Part shown: positions 38,001 to 48,700 of the stretch, in pieces
Layout: the number at the start of each line of letters is the position of its first letter
How positions within the stretch are numbered: the stretch's first letter is position 1
Origin: Plasmodium malariae
Lineage: Eukaryota; Apicomplexa; Aconoidasida; Haemosporida; Plasmodiidae
Direction of reading: 5' to 3'
Assembly (NCBI RefSeq): GCF_900090045.1
Contig: NC_041787.1
Coordinates: 764,001 to 828,000, forward strand
Length of the DNA stretch: 64,000 bases
The notes under the pieces: generated by a model
Told to the model about the DNA's origin: nothing
Database searches by the model: none
Seen by the model: the letters and a program-made list of their open reading frames with translations, nothing else
Position numbers and translations under genes: made by a program

Positions 38001-38389
38001 GTTACATTAAAAATATAAGTAATAACACTATGACACTAAATTACAAAAGTAACATAACACCAAACGTGAAAAATGCTAATCAGAAGAACGCGAGCTATAC
38101 AATATCAACAGCTAGACCATTAATAAACAGTTCAAGAAAAAACTCCCCCTTGATTTACCAAGAGGAAAATCAAAAAAATTCTACTAATAATAATGAGGGA
38201 AATATGAAAAAATATAATAGTACTCATTATAAGTGCAAAAAATTGGAAGAATCAGCTAATATTAAAAAAGATGATCCACAGAATGTGAACTATTACAAAT
38301 CTTCTACAATCAAAAAAAGTTTGACATATGATGACAAGTTCAGGAATAAAAATACTGCCTCAAGTAAAACTCTTATTGTAAGAAAGTGA
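32003..38389 (+). CDS. Large coiled-coil protein with three tandem-repeat arrays, unknown function
   Basis: Single-exon protein of 2128 residues that I cannot assign. A compact non-low-complexity block at about 283-440 (HYKVLIHAPACWKGEKF, LTIMFYDTLFACST, LSVFYLPLCKID, KYRLSLRTNVIL) has the alternating hydrophobic pattern of a beta-sandwich and could be a divergent C2-like fold; that is a guess. A conserved-looking helical block follows at about 870-1000, then a long coiled coil at about 976-1293 rich in E, K and heptad Leu/Ile. The rest is Asn/Ser/Lys-rich. Repeats are AVNG(K/E)D (about 139-193), NNNYSSC (506-546) and DKHDDKYNDEYN (about 1591-1723). The C-terminus is basic. The architecture suggests a scaffold or cytoskeletal protein. 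It is convergent with the clathrin light chain gene. The ATG at 32003 follows an A-rich leader. Confidence 0.85.
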   Translation: MDNIIDTYEIIGKIDDQKSISSNSLLNNEEFNDISCIDIGDKDCCGLNKAAKNISTLDEAKEKEIYCNTSGYTNGNENENGNKNSSSNLQDERKTDKEQIVGSCKKGESKNVNKSNMVMCKNGETPNNEQEMNNNDTMHGKDAVNGKDAVNGKDAVNGEDAVNGEDAVNGEDAVNGEDAVNGEDAVNGEDVMYGDDNNNEINASNLNGENCSTILNNMNASNKNTSKGEEGIKKISSTEELNKSMRNADMINGSSISSSGNNNNSNNKGNCKISNSKNNCKKHYKVLIHAPACWKGEKFNSTPYIFVYDKTTNFFIYSESPLEIEKYIIDTSADDFESRVLTIMFYDTLFACSTSSLLMKNNKGELQYLPKPLSVFYLPLCKIDLENDSVKYRLSLRTNVILCDININEAISLFNNSSRINGQNVNKFSLHFILKNNNYTDNDAYNYLHYPTKFYGVPRSNLSSCVQKYKGSNERLYNNATKNNTNNYADIATKVNVNVNNNSNNNYSSCNNNYSSCNNNYSSCNNNYNSCNNNYNSCNNNYGSCNNVTRRYLMNYSRSQVHTFKNNTVDQDQLISLDKLKNKWEQYAHAHLRRDNTKIGLYNAGEKKNTKLNTYNKSSGGEPFVSKMKSEKSLNVESDSNNYKVNINRNGNNNGIIQNTLNLDKKDNEENAKDSLLNSQLYNKQMNQKSDDNTSSYSRTKSYYDLLRNNARSYNDYDIKDDILPEDSASMIHVFDKETARSEKGKKILEGGSTLTSNIRTVNNMFTTCVKKIMKKRSEINSVEYDHSVNKDPADSGHSKKDYAQNGHTPNNHANNKHPDSPNEEGTQDKIHFKEYENMDNFNEELSVNYSQIQNLKYFNTANSVCSSYLKNDENLILAIKEIKQWMEKIEDKVSTISYEKSEVNLRCINNSNDVKYNKILKYLIKSVRNHIKLKNRSIYKICYLNIRNLYLMKKNDKVKFENKLLIRNYGDLKSKYKNVLVNLCKNIFLIKYYAIRDKFHYSKKYENMMRYVQLEKNDLLSIIEEKKFDQENSLNINLMLSVELKKLQEEKESILSKSYYYKNETESISTKYESLYKDFDTIKEELENIKKENECLKDQHENMKKDKESLIKELGDTKAKYFNLTGILEGEEKMYGKKVEELENKLQHVTQEKNILINEIKDEIDTFTKMINEKDEENIKIKEKLKELKNIEEKYKHTQINFGALKKEFEKSFDQVQMILKEMIQKEKEYTKKYNDSIKFLEEEHKDIVEKLLHEKDNTIYECNYYKDLCKNQFNKMITFDESLTTTEKLLDHVLSQYPQLFNDLKINSRNNLLNKSFGKMHYENIQAVRDNIKLIKKSLSHFKMSCKSSSYNFHTSSDYNKKYNYNSNNNNSSNKNSSNNNSSNNYYKKTSYSSSVRNKGISSLLRHYENDTKNQEEKKNSYFDYEHLDEQILSRKRSISNNANRNVSMVSINSHKNIDLKKKMDSYNSMLYKNVAPSTSTTGSMISKNKPPSVFDKNKNSHYGTKEGSQMNSSSKYSKHSNKLNNSNNQGCVKMEKVVQSILNQIDKGKEYSDNNSESESDNEIINRLSKDDMANYKREYHKQSCKGNDEYNDKHDGKHDDKYNDEYNDKHDGKHDDKYNDEYNDKHDGKHDDKYNDEYNDKHDDKYNDEYNDKHDDKHDDKYNDEYNDKRDDKHDDKYNDTYNGKYNDKFNDKCNDKINNEYNDKSNNECNDKSSDNSDKINYKHYDKKGKNSFNLSATLHGSLIKDVNELKNMDVENMYEHLGYSDNVCVSEDIDTGDGAGGNGGEVADEVIDAKVDEVVDTQVDVNAVDHCDEMKKHTPDDEKELKNSHLDKVESSKSSNGTDKIYEFDQNNFKEIISFIEKNVIKNSESIHKDKKNNELKNGYSKNASNNSSHFDAMGDKNNYINYYDDRYNNSNNTANINSTNNINSNNNDAAKINNNGKTIPDKKFLCKISKFSKNASSSITPYKSLNFNNKQTEKHKNTDKTIKTALDSSYIKNISNNTMTLNYKSNITPNVKNANQKNASYTISTARPLINSSRKNSPLIYQEENQKNSTNNNEGNMKKYNSTHYKCKKLEESANIKKDDPQNVNYYKSSTIKKSLTYDDKFRNKNTASSKTLIVRK
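32412..32580 (+). repeat. 18-bp coding repeat AVNG(K/E)D
   Basis: Eight copies of an 18-bp unit (GGGGAGGATGCTGTGAAT). The first copies read GGGAAG, giving Lys, and the later ones GGGGAG, giving Glu, so the array changes charge along its length. Confidence 0.92.
33515..33640 (+). repeat. 21-bp coding repeat NNNYSSC
   Basis: Six copies of AATAATAATTATAGTAGTTGT or close variants, giving regularly spaced Tyr and Cys residues in the coiled-coil protein. Confidence 0.92.
36775..37165 (+). repeat. Coding repeat DKHDDKYNDEYN
   Basis: A nested array of 12-bp blocks (GATAAGCACGAC, GATAAGTACAAC, GATGAATACAAC) combined into longer higher-order units. It codes a highly polar D/K/N/H/Y tract and decays towards the right. 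Confidence 0.92.
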
Positions 38390-39084
38390 ATATTCATTTA
38401 TTTCCTGAATATTCGACATTATCACTTATATTTTTTTTTAATATTCCTAATCCTTCCTCTTAGTACGATGTACCGTTTGAGGATTATTTTTCTTTGCGCA
38501 TCCGTGGGAAATGTGCATACATCCCTACATTCCCATACGTGCTTGTGTTCACGTGCTTACGTACTTACATGTTTACATGTCCATACGTATTTATGTTCAC
38601 GCGCATACAAACTCACATGCTAACATGTATACAATTTAAGTACGCACAAGTGTATCTGTACGCGGTGAACGCGAAACCAGGAAAATGCTACAATTCAGTG
38701 TGATACTGAGAAATGCAAATAGTTTTTTCATTTTATATTAAAAAATTTTATTAACATGCATTTATAATAACTTGTCTTTTTTGCGTAATGTTTTTAAAAA
38801 TTAAAAAGGTATATACCAGCACACACACATGCCCACAAAAATGAAGTAAATAAATAAGATATAATAAAATGTCTGCTAATATTTCCGATACTCCCTCATT
38901 TTATTCTTGTTCACTCTATTTTAATTTATTTCATTTTTCTCCATTTCAATTAATTTCTTTTTATCGAAAACAGTATTGCTTACTTAAAATGGGGTTTCAA
39001 AAAGTGAACATATAGCAGCGTATGCACTGTGCGTATTTGTGTGTATGTACGCATGTATATTATATCTATTACATATTCGCAGTG
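38390..39084. other. Convergent 3' intergenic gap
   Basis: The 3' regions of the coiled-coil protein and the clathrin light chain. The stretch 38490-38700 is less AT-rich and consists of degenerate ACGTGCTTACATGTTT-like words, without a credible protein. The rest is AT-rich. Confidence 0.55.
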
Positions 39085-39804
39085 TTAAGATCCCTCCTTT
39101 TTTATTAGTTTCAAGAGAACTTGTTTCATTCTGCTGTTTTCTTTAAAATACTCCCCTTTTTCTAAATCTAAATATTGAGATACTTTTAACCATGTCTTAT
39201 TTTCTAAATTTTCTTCTTTTCTTTTTTCTTCTGATTTTTTTTTTTTGGATTGTTTTTTTTTTTCTTCAATTATAATAGCCATTTCTTCGTACCACTTTTT
39301 TAAGTCTTCAGCGGCTTTTTTTTTTATTTCCATTTTTTTTTTTTTTTCATATTCTTTTCTTTCTTCAATTCTTTTTAGTCTTTCTGTTTCCCAAGTGGTT
39401 GACTCTTCTGTATCTGAAATATCTGATTCTTTTTCGAAAAATTGTTCATATGAATTTTCAAAAGACATTATTCTACTTTCTTTTCTTAAGGAGGCTGAGT
39501 ATTTATTTAAGCTGTCATTCATATTATTACTACTGCTTTTATGTTTAAGATTATTACTACTCTCTTCAATTTCTCTTTTATTTATATTTATATCATTATA
39601 GACACTATTCAAAGATATATTCAAATCATTGTACGTCAAATTATTACTTCTATCCAGGTTGTCACTTAGGCTGTTGGGAGACCCTAACTCTTCATTAATT
39701 TCATACTCTCCATTATTCTGAGAAGTTTTATTTTCTACATTATTGCTGTTGATATCGTCGTAGTTACTGAAGCTAAATTGGTTGAACTCATTTAACTCAC
39801 TCAT
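39085..39804 (-). CDS. Clathrin light chain
   Basis: Regulatory subunit of clathrin triskelia, which coat vesicles; in Plasmodium clathrin acts mainly at Golgi-derived secretory traffic. The 239-residue protein has an acidic, Asn/Ser-rich N-terminal half, then a Lys/Glu-rich helix (about 136-200) containing AAEDLKKWYEE at 164-174, matching the family KELEEWYARQ segment that binds heavy chain. The C-terminal domain (KTWLKVSQYLDLEKGEYF, then SRMKQVLLKLIK) matches the family WERVARLCDF and SRMRSVLISLK ends. Length fits the family (about 210-250). The start at 39804 is the first ATG. It is divergent from EMC4. Confidence 0.88.
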   Translation of the reverse strand: MSELNEFNQFSFSNYDDINSNNVENKTSQNNGEYEINEELGSPNSLSDNLDRSNNLTYNDLNISLNSVYNDININKREIEESSNNLKHKSSSNNMNDSLNKYSASLRKESRIMSFENSYEQFFEKESDISDTEESTTWETERLKRIEERKEYEKKKKMEIKKKAAEDLKKWYEEMAIIIEEKKKQSKKKKSEEKRKEENLENKTWLKVSQYLDLEKGEYFKENSRMKQVLLKLIKKEGS

Positions 39805-42354
39805 CTTTGCTTACGAGCGGGTACACACGTACTGACATATACATGTGGGGTGCGTACAAATGTAAATACAAATATGTATAATTATAAATATGTATAAATA
39901 TGTACACGTATATATATATATACGTATATATATATATATGTATGTATGTATACGCAAATCAATTTACATCTTTTTCCCTAACACCTCTGCTTCTCCACAG
40001 TTACATACAGTATGATGACCTGCTTGTTTTTCGTCAATTATTGAAGGGTAATATAATGTCACGCAGAAGTTATAACGGAATATATGGTATGTACAAAAAA
40101 AAAAATAAAAAATTTAAATGATCGTTTTATAACCAAGTACAGTTACAACTACAAAAAAAAAAAAAAAAAAGGAAAGAATGAATGAAAGAAAGGAAAGAAC
40201 TAAAGAACGAAAAACGAATTATGCAAAGAAGCACTGTGTTACACGTATATCTCCTATGGCACCCGTTCTATATGCAACTACATACTGCACATACATACAA
40301 CATGGAGAACACTCCTTTAGCATAAATCGTTCAGTTGTCAATACTGTTTTCGTATGTAGCAATATATGTTATTCTACAAAAAAATCTCATATTTTTGTGC
40401 TAATAAATTTTATTATTGGTAAAATTGTGCTGTTCCAGTTATAATTTTATTAAAATGTAACATGTTATATATACGTGTATCTTTTTTTTTTTTTTTTTTT
40501 TTTTTTTGTATTCCGAATTGATAAAATGAATAAAGATGAAAAAAAAAAAAAAAATTGTTTTATTTTTTTTATTATTTATTTTTTTATTATATTATTTTTT
40601 TATTCTTTTATTTTTTTATTCTTTTATTTATTTATTTATTTATTTATTTATTCTTTTTTATATATTTATTTTTTCTTTTTCGCATAATTTAGTATACTCT
40701 TGTAAAACAAATTCACGAAATACGAAAATTTAGTCGTTTCAGTTTATGCTTGAGAACATTTACACATAATAATAAACGAATAAATAAAATCATATACGTA
40801 GAAATCAATGAATTAATAAGTGTATAAAAAAACAAGTAAAATAATGTATACATGTGTAGCTATTGCACAATTATCTTCTCATAATGTTTTAACAAATTAG
40901 TTCGTTCTCCGAAATTATCTTTCAGTTTTTCGAATACGATTGGTAACGGAAAAAACATACATGCCTGTATGCTTCACTTTTTTGAATGAAAATATATAAT
41001 CGCACTAAAATTTGATGAAGAACTACTGCTGTATTGAAATTGATTTTATATACTCTGTTAACGAATGACATTCTGGTACGTTGACATTTACAATCGCTTA
41101 TACATTTACATATATGTTCGCATATACATTCGCACTTACCATTTACGTTCACATTTATATTAACAGTAATATGAACATTATTTTTTTTTTTCTTTTTTTT
41201 TTTTCTAAGTATAAATTTTTTTTAAATACACTGCAACTGAGCTGTGGTATATGGTATTAATTTTTTGGCTACGAAAAAATGAGCTTACATAGTAAGTACA
41301 ATAGATATATTTTTTATAATTTTTTTTCTTCAACTATTACATGGTTTTTTACGGGCATATCAACATAACACGTTTAAAATTAGTTCGTGCGACAACGTAT
41401 AAGGGGCATAATATTCTGCTAAACGGAGGAAAAAAAATTGGGATGTCAGTAGTGATGCTAAATAATTGAAGCGCATTAAACCAAGCGATATAAATGATGC
41501 TATTTGAAATATACGTTTTAAAAGGTTAAATTTCAGATTAAACGCATTTTGTCATTTCAGCACTTTTTTATGTTCTTATAATATTATATGTACATACATG
41601 TATACATAAGTACATACATACATATGTGCGTATGAACAGCAGGTACAAAATAGCATCACTTCGCAGCACCCGCTCTTGTATTTTCTTTACGATTAATATA
41701 TATACCTGTTGGTATTTCTGCAATGTTGGGTAAATTTATAAAGCGCATTATTTCTGATGAAATGATTTAGTTAAACGTTTGTTTTTTATATTCCTTTTTG
41801 AACGTTATCAGAAATATCTGTATGCGTATATACGTACATGTATTAATATAACATCACTGATTTAGAGATTGCAAGTGGGAGTTACGAATACACCTGCATA
41901 CGCATACACACACATATATTTATATGTTTTGAATTTATAACTTGTTCCTCTTTTTCGAAATTTTCTTTTTTTTTATTTTGCATTTAAGCATATATAAAAA
42001 TACAAACCTTCAAAGAAACAGAAATAAAACATATAAACTAATATATGGGCAGCCACATATACGATTAACGAAATATACGATAAGCCAAATATACGATAAG
42101 CCAAATATACGATAAGCCAAATATACGATAAGCCAAATATACGATAAGCCAAATAAAAGATAATCCAAATAAACCATAAGTCAACTATACGATTATACAA
42201 GTATCCGATAAGCCAAATAAACGATAGTCCAAATAAATGATAAGCCAAATAAATGAATGAATAAATAAAAAGGTAAAAGGAAAAAAGGTAAAAACTGCAC
42301 GTATATTGTGGGAGAAGGATAAATTACAGATATAGTTCATGTGTAAGAGTAAAA
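39805..42354. other. Divergent intergenic region between clathrin light chain and EMC4
   Basis: About 2.5 kb. It contains AGCGGGT at 39816-39822 next to the clathrin start, a possible exon at 40001-40087 and another at 40926-40999 (see findings), A and T runs with a TTTA-rich block near 40560-40680, a G+C-rich 13-mer at 41663-41675 and the CCAAATATACGATAAG array at 42060-42252. No gene is established. Confidence 0.5.
42060..42252. repeat. 16-bp minisatellite (CCAAATATACGATAAG)
   Basis: Five near-perfect copies between 42060 and 42147, then five to seven diverged ones ending about 100 bp before the EMC4 start codon, so it probably lies in the EMC4 leader or core promoter. Confidence 0.9.
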
Positions 42355-42927
42355 ATGAATCGATGGGACTTCAACTTAAGGAAGTATAATGATAACAATG
42401 AAAAGTTAACAGAACCTTTTGGCTATAATTTTGAGGATGATGTAAGAGCTGCGTATGGGAATGGAGATAGTTATTTAAAAACAGAAAAGAATATAAACTG
42501 TTTAAACAAATTAAATAAAAATGAGAACAATAAATCGAATATATCAGTTTATAGTGAAAAAATTCTTGAAAAAAAAGCATGGGGTGTTTGTCTTAATGCA
42601 TTTAAAGGACTCATAATGAATATATTTGTTATGTATATGTCCGGTGGCGCTTCAGGTATTTTTGGTATAATTTTTATTATTTACTCAATATATAATATTT
42701 TAAAATCTTTGCTTAATATTAATGATGCATTTAAAAGTGTGGAAAGTAATACTAATCAAAGTTTTTGGCTACAAAAAGTTTGTTTTGCTCTTATTAATTT
42801 TTTAGTTTTACTTTACATTATGAATGTTTGTTCAAATAGTGGCTTATTACCCATAAGATCTGCAGATTATTTTTATTTTTTACCTCACCAGAAAGTTAAA
42901 CAGAAAGTCATGGGGAATCTTTTTTAA
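42355..42927 (+). CDS. EMC4: ER membrane protein complex subunit 4
   Basis: Subunit of the EMC insertase, which inserts tail-anchored and multipass proteins in the ER membrane. The 190-residue protein has a soluble, Asn-rich N-terminus, then the family core (DUF1077): KKAWGVCLNAFKGLIMNIFV at 73-92 corresponds to human [20 protein letters not shown]. A Gly-rich stretch and two hydrophobic helices follow at about 86-119 and 138-158. The motif NSGLLPIRSADYF at 161-173 matches SMGLLPTHASDWL in human EMC4. Length equals the family's usual 180-190. Single exon; the start is the first ATG in frame. Confidence 0.92.
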   Translation: MNRWDFNLRKYNDNNEKLTEPFGYNFEDDVRAAYGNGDSYLKTEKNINCLNKLNKNENNKSNISVYSEKILEKKAWGVCLNAFKGLIMNIFVMYMSGGASGIFGIIFIIYSIYNILKSLLNINDAFKSVESNTNQSFWLQKVCFALINFLVLLYIMNVCSNSGLLPIRSADYFYFLPHQKVKQKVMGNLF

Positions 42928-45754
42928 GAACAACTACTCAGTGGTATGTAATTACATGTAGTGATATGTTATATAGTTCTTTATTTTATTTTAATAATTT
43001 TTTTTTTTTTCTTTTCCATGAAAAATTCATTTATTTTCCAAATTTTTTTTTTATTATATCATATTATAGTTTTTTTTGTACAAAAAGTAAACTGTAAAAA
43101 TTTTTAACACTTAACAAATTTCATATACGAAGTAGGTTAAATTTGAGTTTTAGCAAAAAGATAAATATACGCGTATGTATGTATATTCGTACGTGTGTAT
43201 ATATGTTCGTACGTGTGTATATATGTTCGTACGTGTGTATATATGTTCGTACGTGTGTATATATGTTCGTACGTGTGTATATATGTTCGTACGTGTGTAT
43301 ATATGTTCGTACGTGTGTATATATGTTCGTACGTGTGTATATATGTTCGTACGTGTGTATGTATGTTCGTACGTATGTATGTATGTATGTATGTATGTAT
43401 GTACCCAATTTTGCAATTTTGACAACTTTTTTAATAAAGCATAATTTAAAATTATTTAATATTGTTCTTCCTATTTGCATTTGAAATAAGGTCAAGAAGG
43501 TTAACGCGTGTGTACACCTTAAATGAAATTGTATATATATATTTATTTATACATAGTACATATACTTGTAGGCATATCTGAACTTACATGTATGCAATAT
43601 TCCTCTAAAGGACAAGTAAAAGGGAAGAAAAATAATTCTCCTTTAAAAAAAGTTAATAAATTTTTTTTTTTTTTTTTTTGAACTCATCAAAATTTAACAA
43701 AAAAAAAAAAAAAAAAACAATTAACTACATCCTACTTTGTATATGTACACATATGTATGTACATATATATGAAATTTAAAAATTTATACAAAAGGGAAAA
43801 ACTCATAATACTATAAGTATGTTCTCATTTCACTGCGCAGGACATGCGGGTAAAATTTTTTCCATTCTGTGTTTAAATGGTTTGTTCGTAAAAAAGTGTT
43901 AGCAAGAGTAAGCATTTATGTATATGTACACATTCGCGTACTTGTACAATACGCTTTTTTTTTTTTGAAAAGAAAATTGAGAAACAAATTAACATTTACA
44001 TAAAGTACTGTATTTGCAATTTTGAGCTTATAATAACAAATATCCATAATGATATGTTCTGAAATTATGCCCAAGCGCTTAAACATTTTCAAATTATATG
44101 TAAAGCATGCGTTAAACTTATATATATGAATATATGTATGTTATGTATGTGTATATGTATGTATGTGTATGCATGTGTATATCTATATATATGTATATGT
44201 TATATATGCGCATAAGTATATATATGTATAAGTATATAAATATATGTTACATATATGTATAAATATATTTGTATATATAATAAAAAAAAAAAAGAAAAAT
44301 ACGTAAATTTTAAAAGCTATACACCTATGAGCGTGAAGGATGTTACACAAATTAAAAAAGTAAATAAAAAAACGAACAAAAAATTAAACAAAAAATTTAA
44401 ACAAAAAAATTAACAAAAAGTTGAAGAAAAAAAAGAACAAATTAAACAAAGAACGAACAAAAAAATAAACGAACAAAAAGCAAACAAAAAATAAACAAAA
44501 GACTTGCAAAAAATATAAAAAAAATAAACAAAAAATTAGAAAAATTCGCTAAATATTCAAATTAACTTTTATACAGAACGATATGTTCCCGAATTATCGC
44601 AAAATTTGTTGAAATTAAAAGGTATTAAAAAGAATGTAAGTAGCTCAAATCGCAAACAAATTAATGCCACTGTCCCATTTGCATTGCCTGCAAATTGTAT
44701 ACATGTCTCCCATCACGTATTTATAAATATATATATGTATGCACATACAATTGTACGTATTTATTAATATTTTTAAGAGTTTGTTTCCAAAAAATTAATA
44801 CAAAAAAATATTAAAAAAAATATATAATATATAAAATAAGAACTCTTTCATATTTATTTTTTCCTTTGTTCTATTAAAAAACAAAAATATATTTATTTGA
44901 ACCAATTATGATATGTGCCAAAAAATACAGATGCAACAGTGTTTAACATTAAAACTACTATTTGGAAAAAAAAATTTAATTAAATTCTAACACATGCCTA
45001 TATGTGAAGTTACACATATTCTGTATGCGTAAATTTGTTTCTTTATTTTCATTTCTTTATTTTGCTTATTTTTTTAATTAGTTAAAAAAGAAATGAAAAT
45101 TTTAATTTTTTAATTAAATATATGTATTTATTTTGATTTCTACAAAAAAAAAAAAAAAAAAAAAAAACAGAATAAAAACGGAAAAGAAAAGAACAAACGA
45201 ACAATGCAAAACATCAAAACAAAATAATACTATTTTTCTTTTTTATAATAATTGAATATTTTTTCCCACTTTTATTATAATTCATTTTTTTTTTTTTTTT
45301 TATATGTTAATTCATTTTTTTCCATTTTTATAATAATGTATTTTTTTTTTTTTTTTTTTATGTTTAATTAAATTTTTATGGTTTTCATTTATAGACGAAT
45401 GGTGTAAATAGTTTTGTGTTTTATATATGCATATAAAATATACATCCCATTTACACGCTCACTTACGCCATTCTATTTGTGTTCCATAATTCGTAAAATT
45501 AAACATTTGCAAGTACTGTATGTATTTTAATACAGTCTTTTATTTGTTTACGTAACTGGGTAATCACGGCTAAATATCATTTGTTCTGTTAATAAAAGCA
45601 AAAAAAAAATTTATAAAAATATAAAACACAGAGAAGTATAACATACGGCGAAACAAAAAATATAGAAAGGTTTAAAGTGCAGTAAAACGCTAAATAGAAC
45701 GAAGTGCAACGTGAAGCAAAACGCAAAGTGGAACAAGGTTTAAAGGGCAGTAAA
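42928..45754. other. Intergenic region upstream of glutamate synthase
   Basis: About 2.8 kb. It holds the 20-bp array at 43187-43378, several poly-A/T runs (43660-43720, 45145-45167, 45287-45359), an A-rich AAACAAAAAATT repeat zone at 44340-44540 and TATG-rich tracts around 44130-44270. No coding sequence is seen. The GOGAT promoter and leader lie at the right. Confidence 0.6.
43187..43378. repeat. 20-bp minisatellite (GTACGTGTGTATATATGTTC)
   Basis: Nine nearly identical head-to-tail copies, followed by a GTAT run. Since 20 is not a multiple of three, all frames are open on both strands, which produces several spurious Tyr/Val/Cys/Arg frames. Confidence 0.95.
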
Positions 45755-48700
45755 ATGAAAAAGAAAAGCCACCAAAAGGGCCTGTATGACAGTCGCTACG
45801 AAAAAGATGCTTGTGGTGTAGGAGTGGTTGCAGATATAAATGGAAAAAGCTCGAGGAATGTAATTCAAAAAGCAATGCAAATATTGCTTCGGTTAAGTCA
45901 TAGAGGAGGTGTACAATCAAATAATGGAGATGGTGCAGGTATTTTGGTTGGAATACCACATGACTACTTTCAAATGTTAAGTGATACATGTCAGTTGCCT
46001 TTTTTGTTACCAGAAAAAGGGGAATATGCAGTTGCTCAGATATTCTTACCACAAAATGAAGAAAGAAGACTTTTTTTATATCATGAAATAGAGAAAGAAG
46101 TGTACAATCATGGACTAGTAGTCTTAGGATGGAGATCACCAATTCCTGTTCGAAGTGATGTCATTAGTGCTACTGTAAAAAAAAGTGAACCATTTATTGC
46201 TCAAATGTTTGTATGCAAAAGATCAGTATTTAAAAATTATGATGATTTTAATATATATCCATTTTCAGATATAAATTTTACAGATGATAGTAATTTAAAT
46301 TTAAATGATTTACCAGATGATATAGAATTACTTGCATTTTTTATAAGAAAAAAATTAGTCAGACATAATGATATGTATTTTTGTAGCTTTTCTTCAAGAA
46401 CAATAGTTTATAAGGGGTTACTAACCCCTTCACAAATATATCTATATTTTGAAGATTTGTTGAGTGAACAATTTACTACATATTTAGCTATGGTTCATGT
46501 AAGATTTTCAACGAACACCTCTCCTACATGGTATGCAGCTCATCCTTTTAGAAGGATTTGTCACAATGGTGAAATCAATACTATTAGTGTAAATTCTTTA
46601 TTATTTCAAGAACGCATGCAGCTAGCTAAAGCTCCTAGCTTTTTTAAATCTGTTTCCATAAAAGACTTACGGCCAATTAATGAAGAAAACTACATTATTT
46701 ATGATAACGATGATGAGATAATTCAGAAAAGAGATACTTTTGAAGATATTATGTTAACACGAAATAGAATAAAAAAGAAATCAAGAAGGAATTTGCTTTT
46801 AAAACTGAAGAGGGATTATACATATAACAGCACTGCTTTACATTATAAAATAAAAAGGGAATACATGAATTCTGACATTAATAGTAACTCAGAGTTTTTG
46901 AGTAATGTAAATGAAGCGTCTAAGAGTTCATCGGACGACTTGATGGATCTTAGTGAGGAGAGCATAAAGCACACTTTGAAGGGGAATCATTGTAACAGGA
47001 ACATTGGCGGAAATAGCGGAAATGATGGTAGTGGAGGTAATAGCGGTAATGGAGGAAACAGTGCTAACAGCAACAGTAATAACAATTGTGGAAACAATTG
47101 CGGCAACGAATGCAACAATGGCAGTGGTAAACACTTTGGGAAATGCGTAAAGAGACGGGTAAAACATGGTGAATCTAAAAAGACGAAAGGCGAAATTAGC
47201 TTTCCCTCGGATTCCTCCCTTTTCGACAATGCTATAGATTTTCTGACCATGACAGGGAGAGAAATAGAGCAAGCAATTATGATGTTAATGCCCAGGGCAT
47301 ATCAAAAAGATCCAAATATAAGTCCGTTGGAAAGAGCTTTTTATGAATATCATACATGTTTAATGGAACCATGGGATGGACCTGCTTTGGTTATATTTAC
47401 TGATGGAAACAAAGTAGGAGCATCATTAGATAGAAATGGATTAAGACCAGCAAGATATAGTATTACAAATTATGGATTATTTGTTTTATCTAGTGAAACA
47501 GGTGTTGTTGATTTATCTTATGATAAAGTTACTCATAAAGGTTGTGTTTATCCTGGAAAAGTAGTATTGGTAGATTTTAAAGAAAAGAAATTTTTAAGAC
47601 ATGAAGAAGTGTTAAGTAAATTTTTAAAACTAAAACCATATAAAAAATGGTTAGATCATTATTCTATACATTTAGATAATATTATTAAACCCGTTTCTAA
47701 TATGGAAAATATACGTATGAATGCATATAAATATGGTACTATACTAAGTAAAGAGGATTATTATAGTAGTGCTGAAACAAATTTAGATTATCATGATGAA
47801 TTATTAATTAAAAAGTTAAAAGCTTTTGGGTATACATATGATGCTTTTAATATTATAATATCACCTATGGTAAAACATGCAGCAGATGGGTTAGGAGCTA
47901 TGGGTAATGATACAGCATTCCCATTTTTAAGTTATTTACATAGAAATTTATTATACTATTTTCAACAAACTTTTGCTCAAGTAACCAATCCAGCCATTGA
48001 TCCAATCAGAGAAGAAAATATTATGTCCCTCATGAGTAATTTAGGGAAAGAAGGGGATTTATTACATTGTTCCTATACAAACTGTCAACGAATATTTATA
48101 AATGGACCTATATTAAATGAAGCTCTTTATAATATGTTACTTCAGTTACCTGATTTTCCTCATATTATAGTAGATATGACCGTAGATATATCCAAATTAG
48201 AATCCATGATGTCTGGCGAATATTCTGGTGATTATAAATTTGATATAATAAAAAGTACATCATCACCCAAGAGAAGTTATCAAACTGATTACTTCAACAA
48301 ATCAGATGAAAACAAAATGAAACAGGGGAAGGAAGAAAGTAATAAGAAAAAAATATCGTCCAAATATTTAATTAAATTTATTGATAATGTTAATACAAAA
48401 GTGGAAAATGCAGTTAGACGTGGAAATCAACTAATTATATTATCACATAGTAATATTAGTGAAAGTAGAGTACCTATATTTTCTATAATAATTGTAGGTG
48501 CATTACATAAATATTTATTAAGCAAAAATTTAAGAACGAAATGTTCTATTATTGTTAAAGCAGGAGATTGTTTTGAAATTCATCACTTAGCTGTTCTCCT
48601 CTCCTTTGGTGCTGATTGTATATATCCATTTATACTATATGAAAGTCTGCAAATCATAAAATATGGAGATAATGAAGCAAGATTAAGTAATCATCAAATG

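Noticed and set aside
41973..42248. Minus-strand Ile/Trp/Leu/Tyr-rich frame
   Set aside because: It is a translation of the CCAAATATACGATAAG array in the EMC4 upstream region.
43121..43495. Overlapping Tyr/Val/Thr frames on both strands
   Set aside because: A 20-bp array leaves every frame open; no conserved protein is present.
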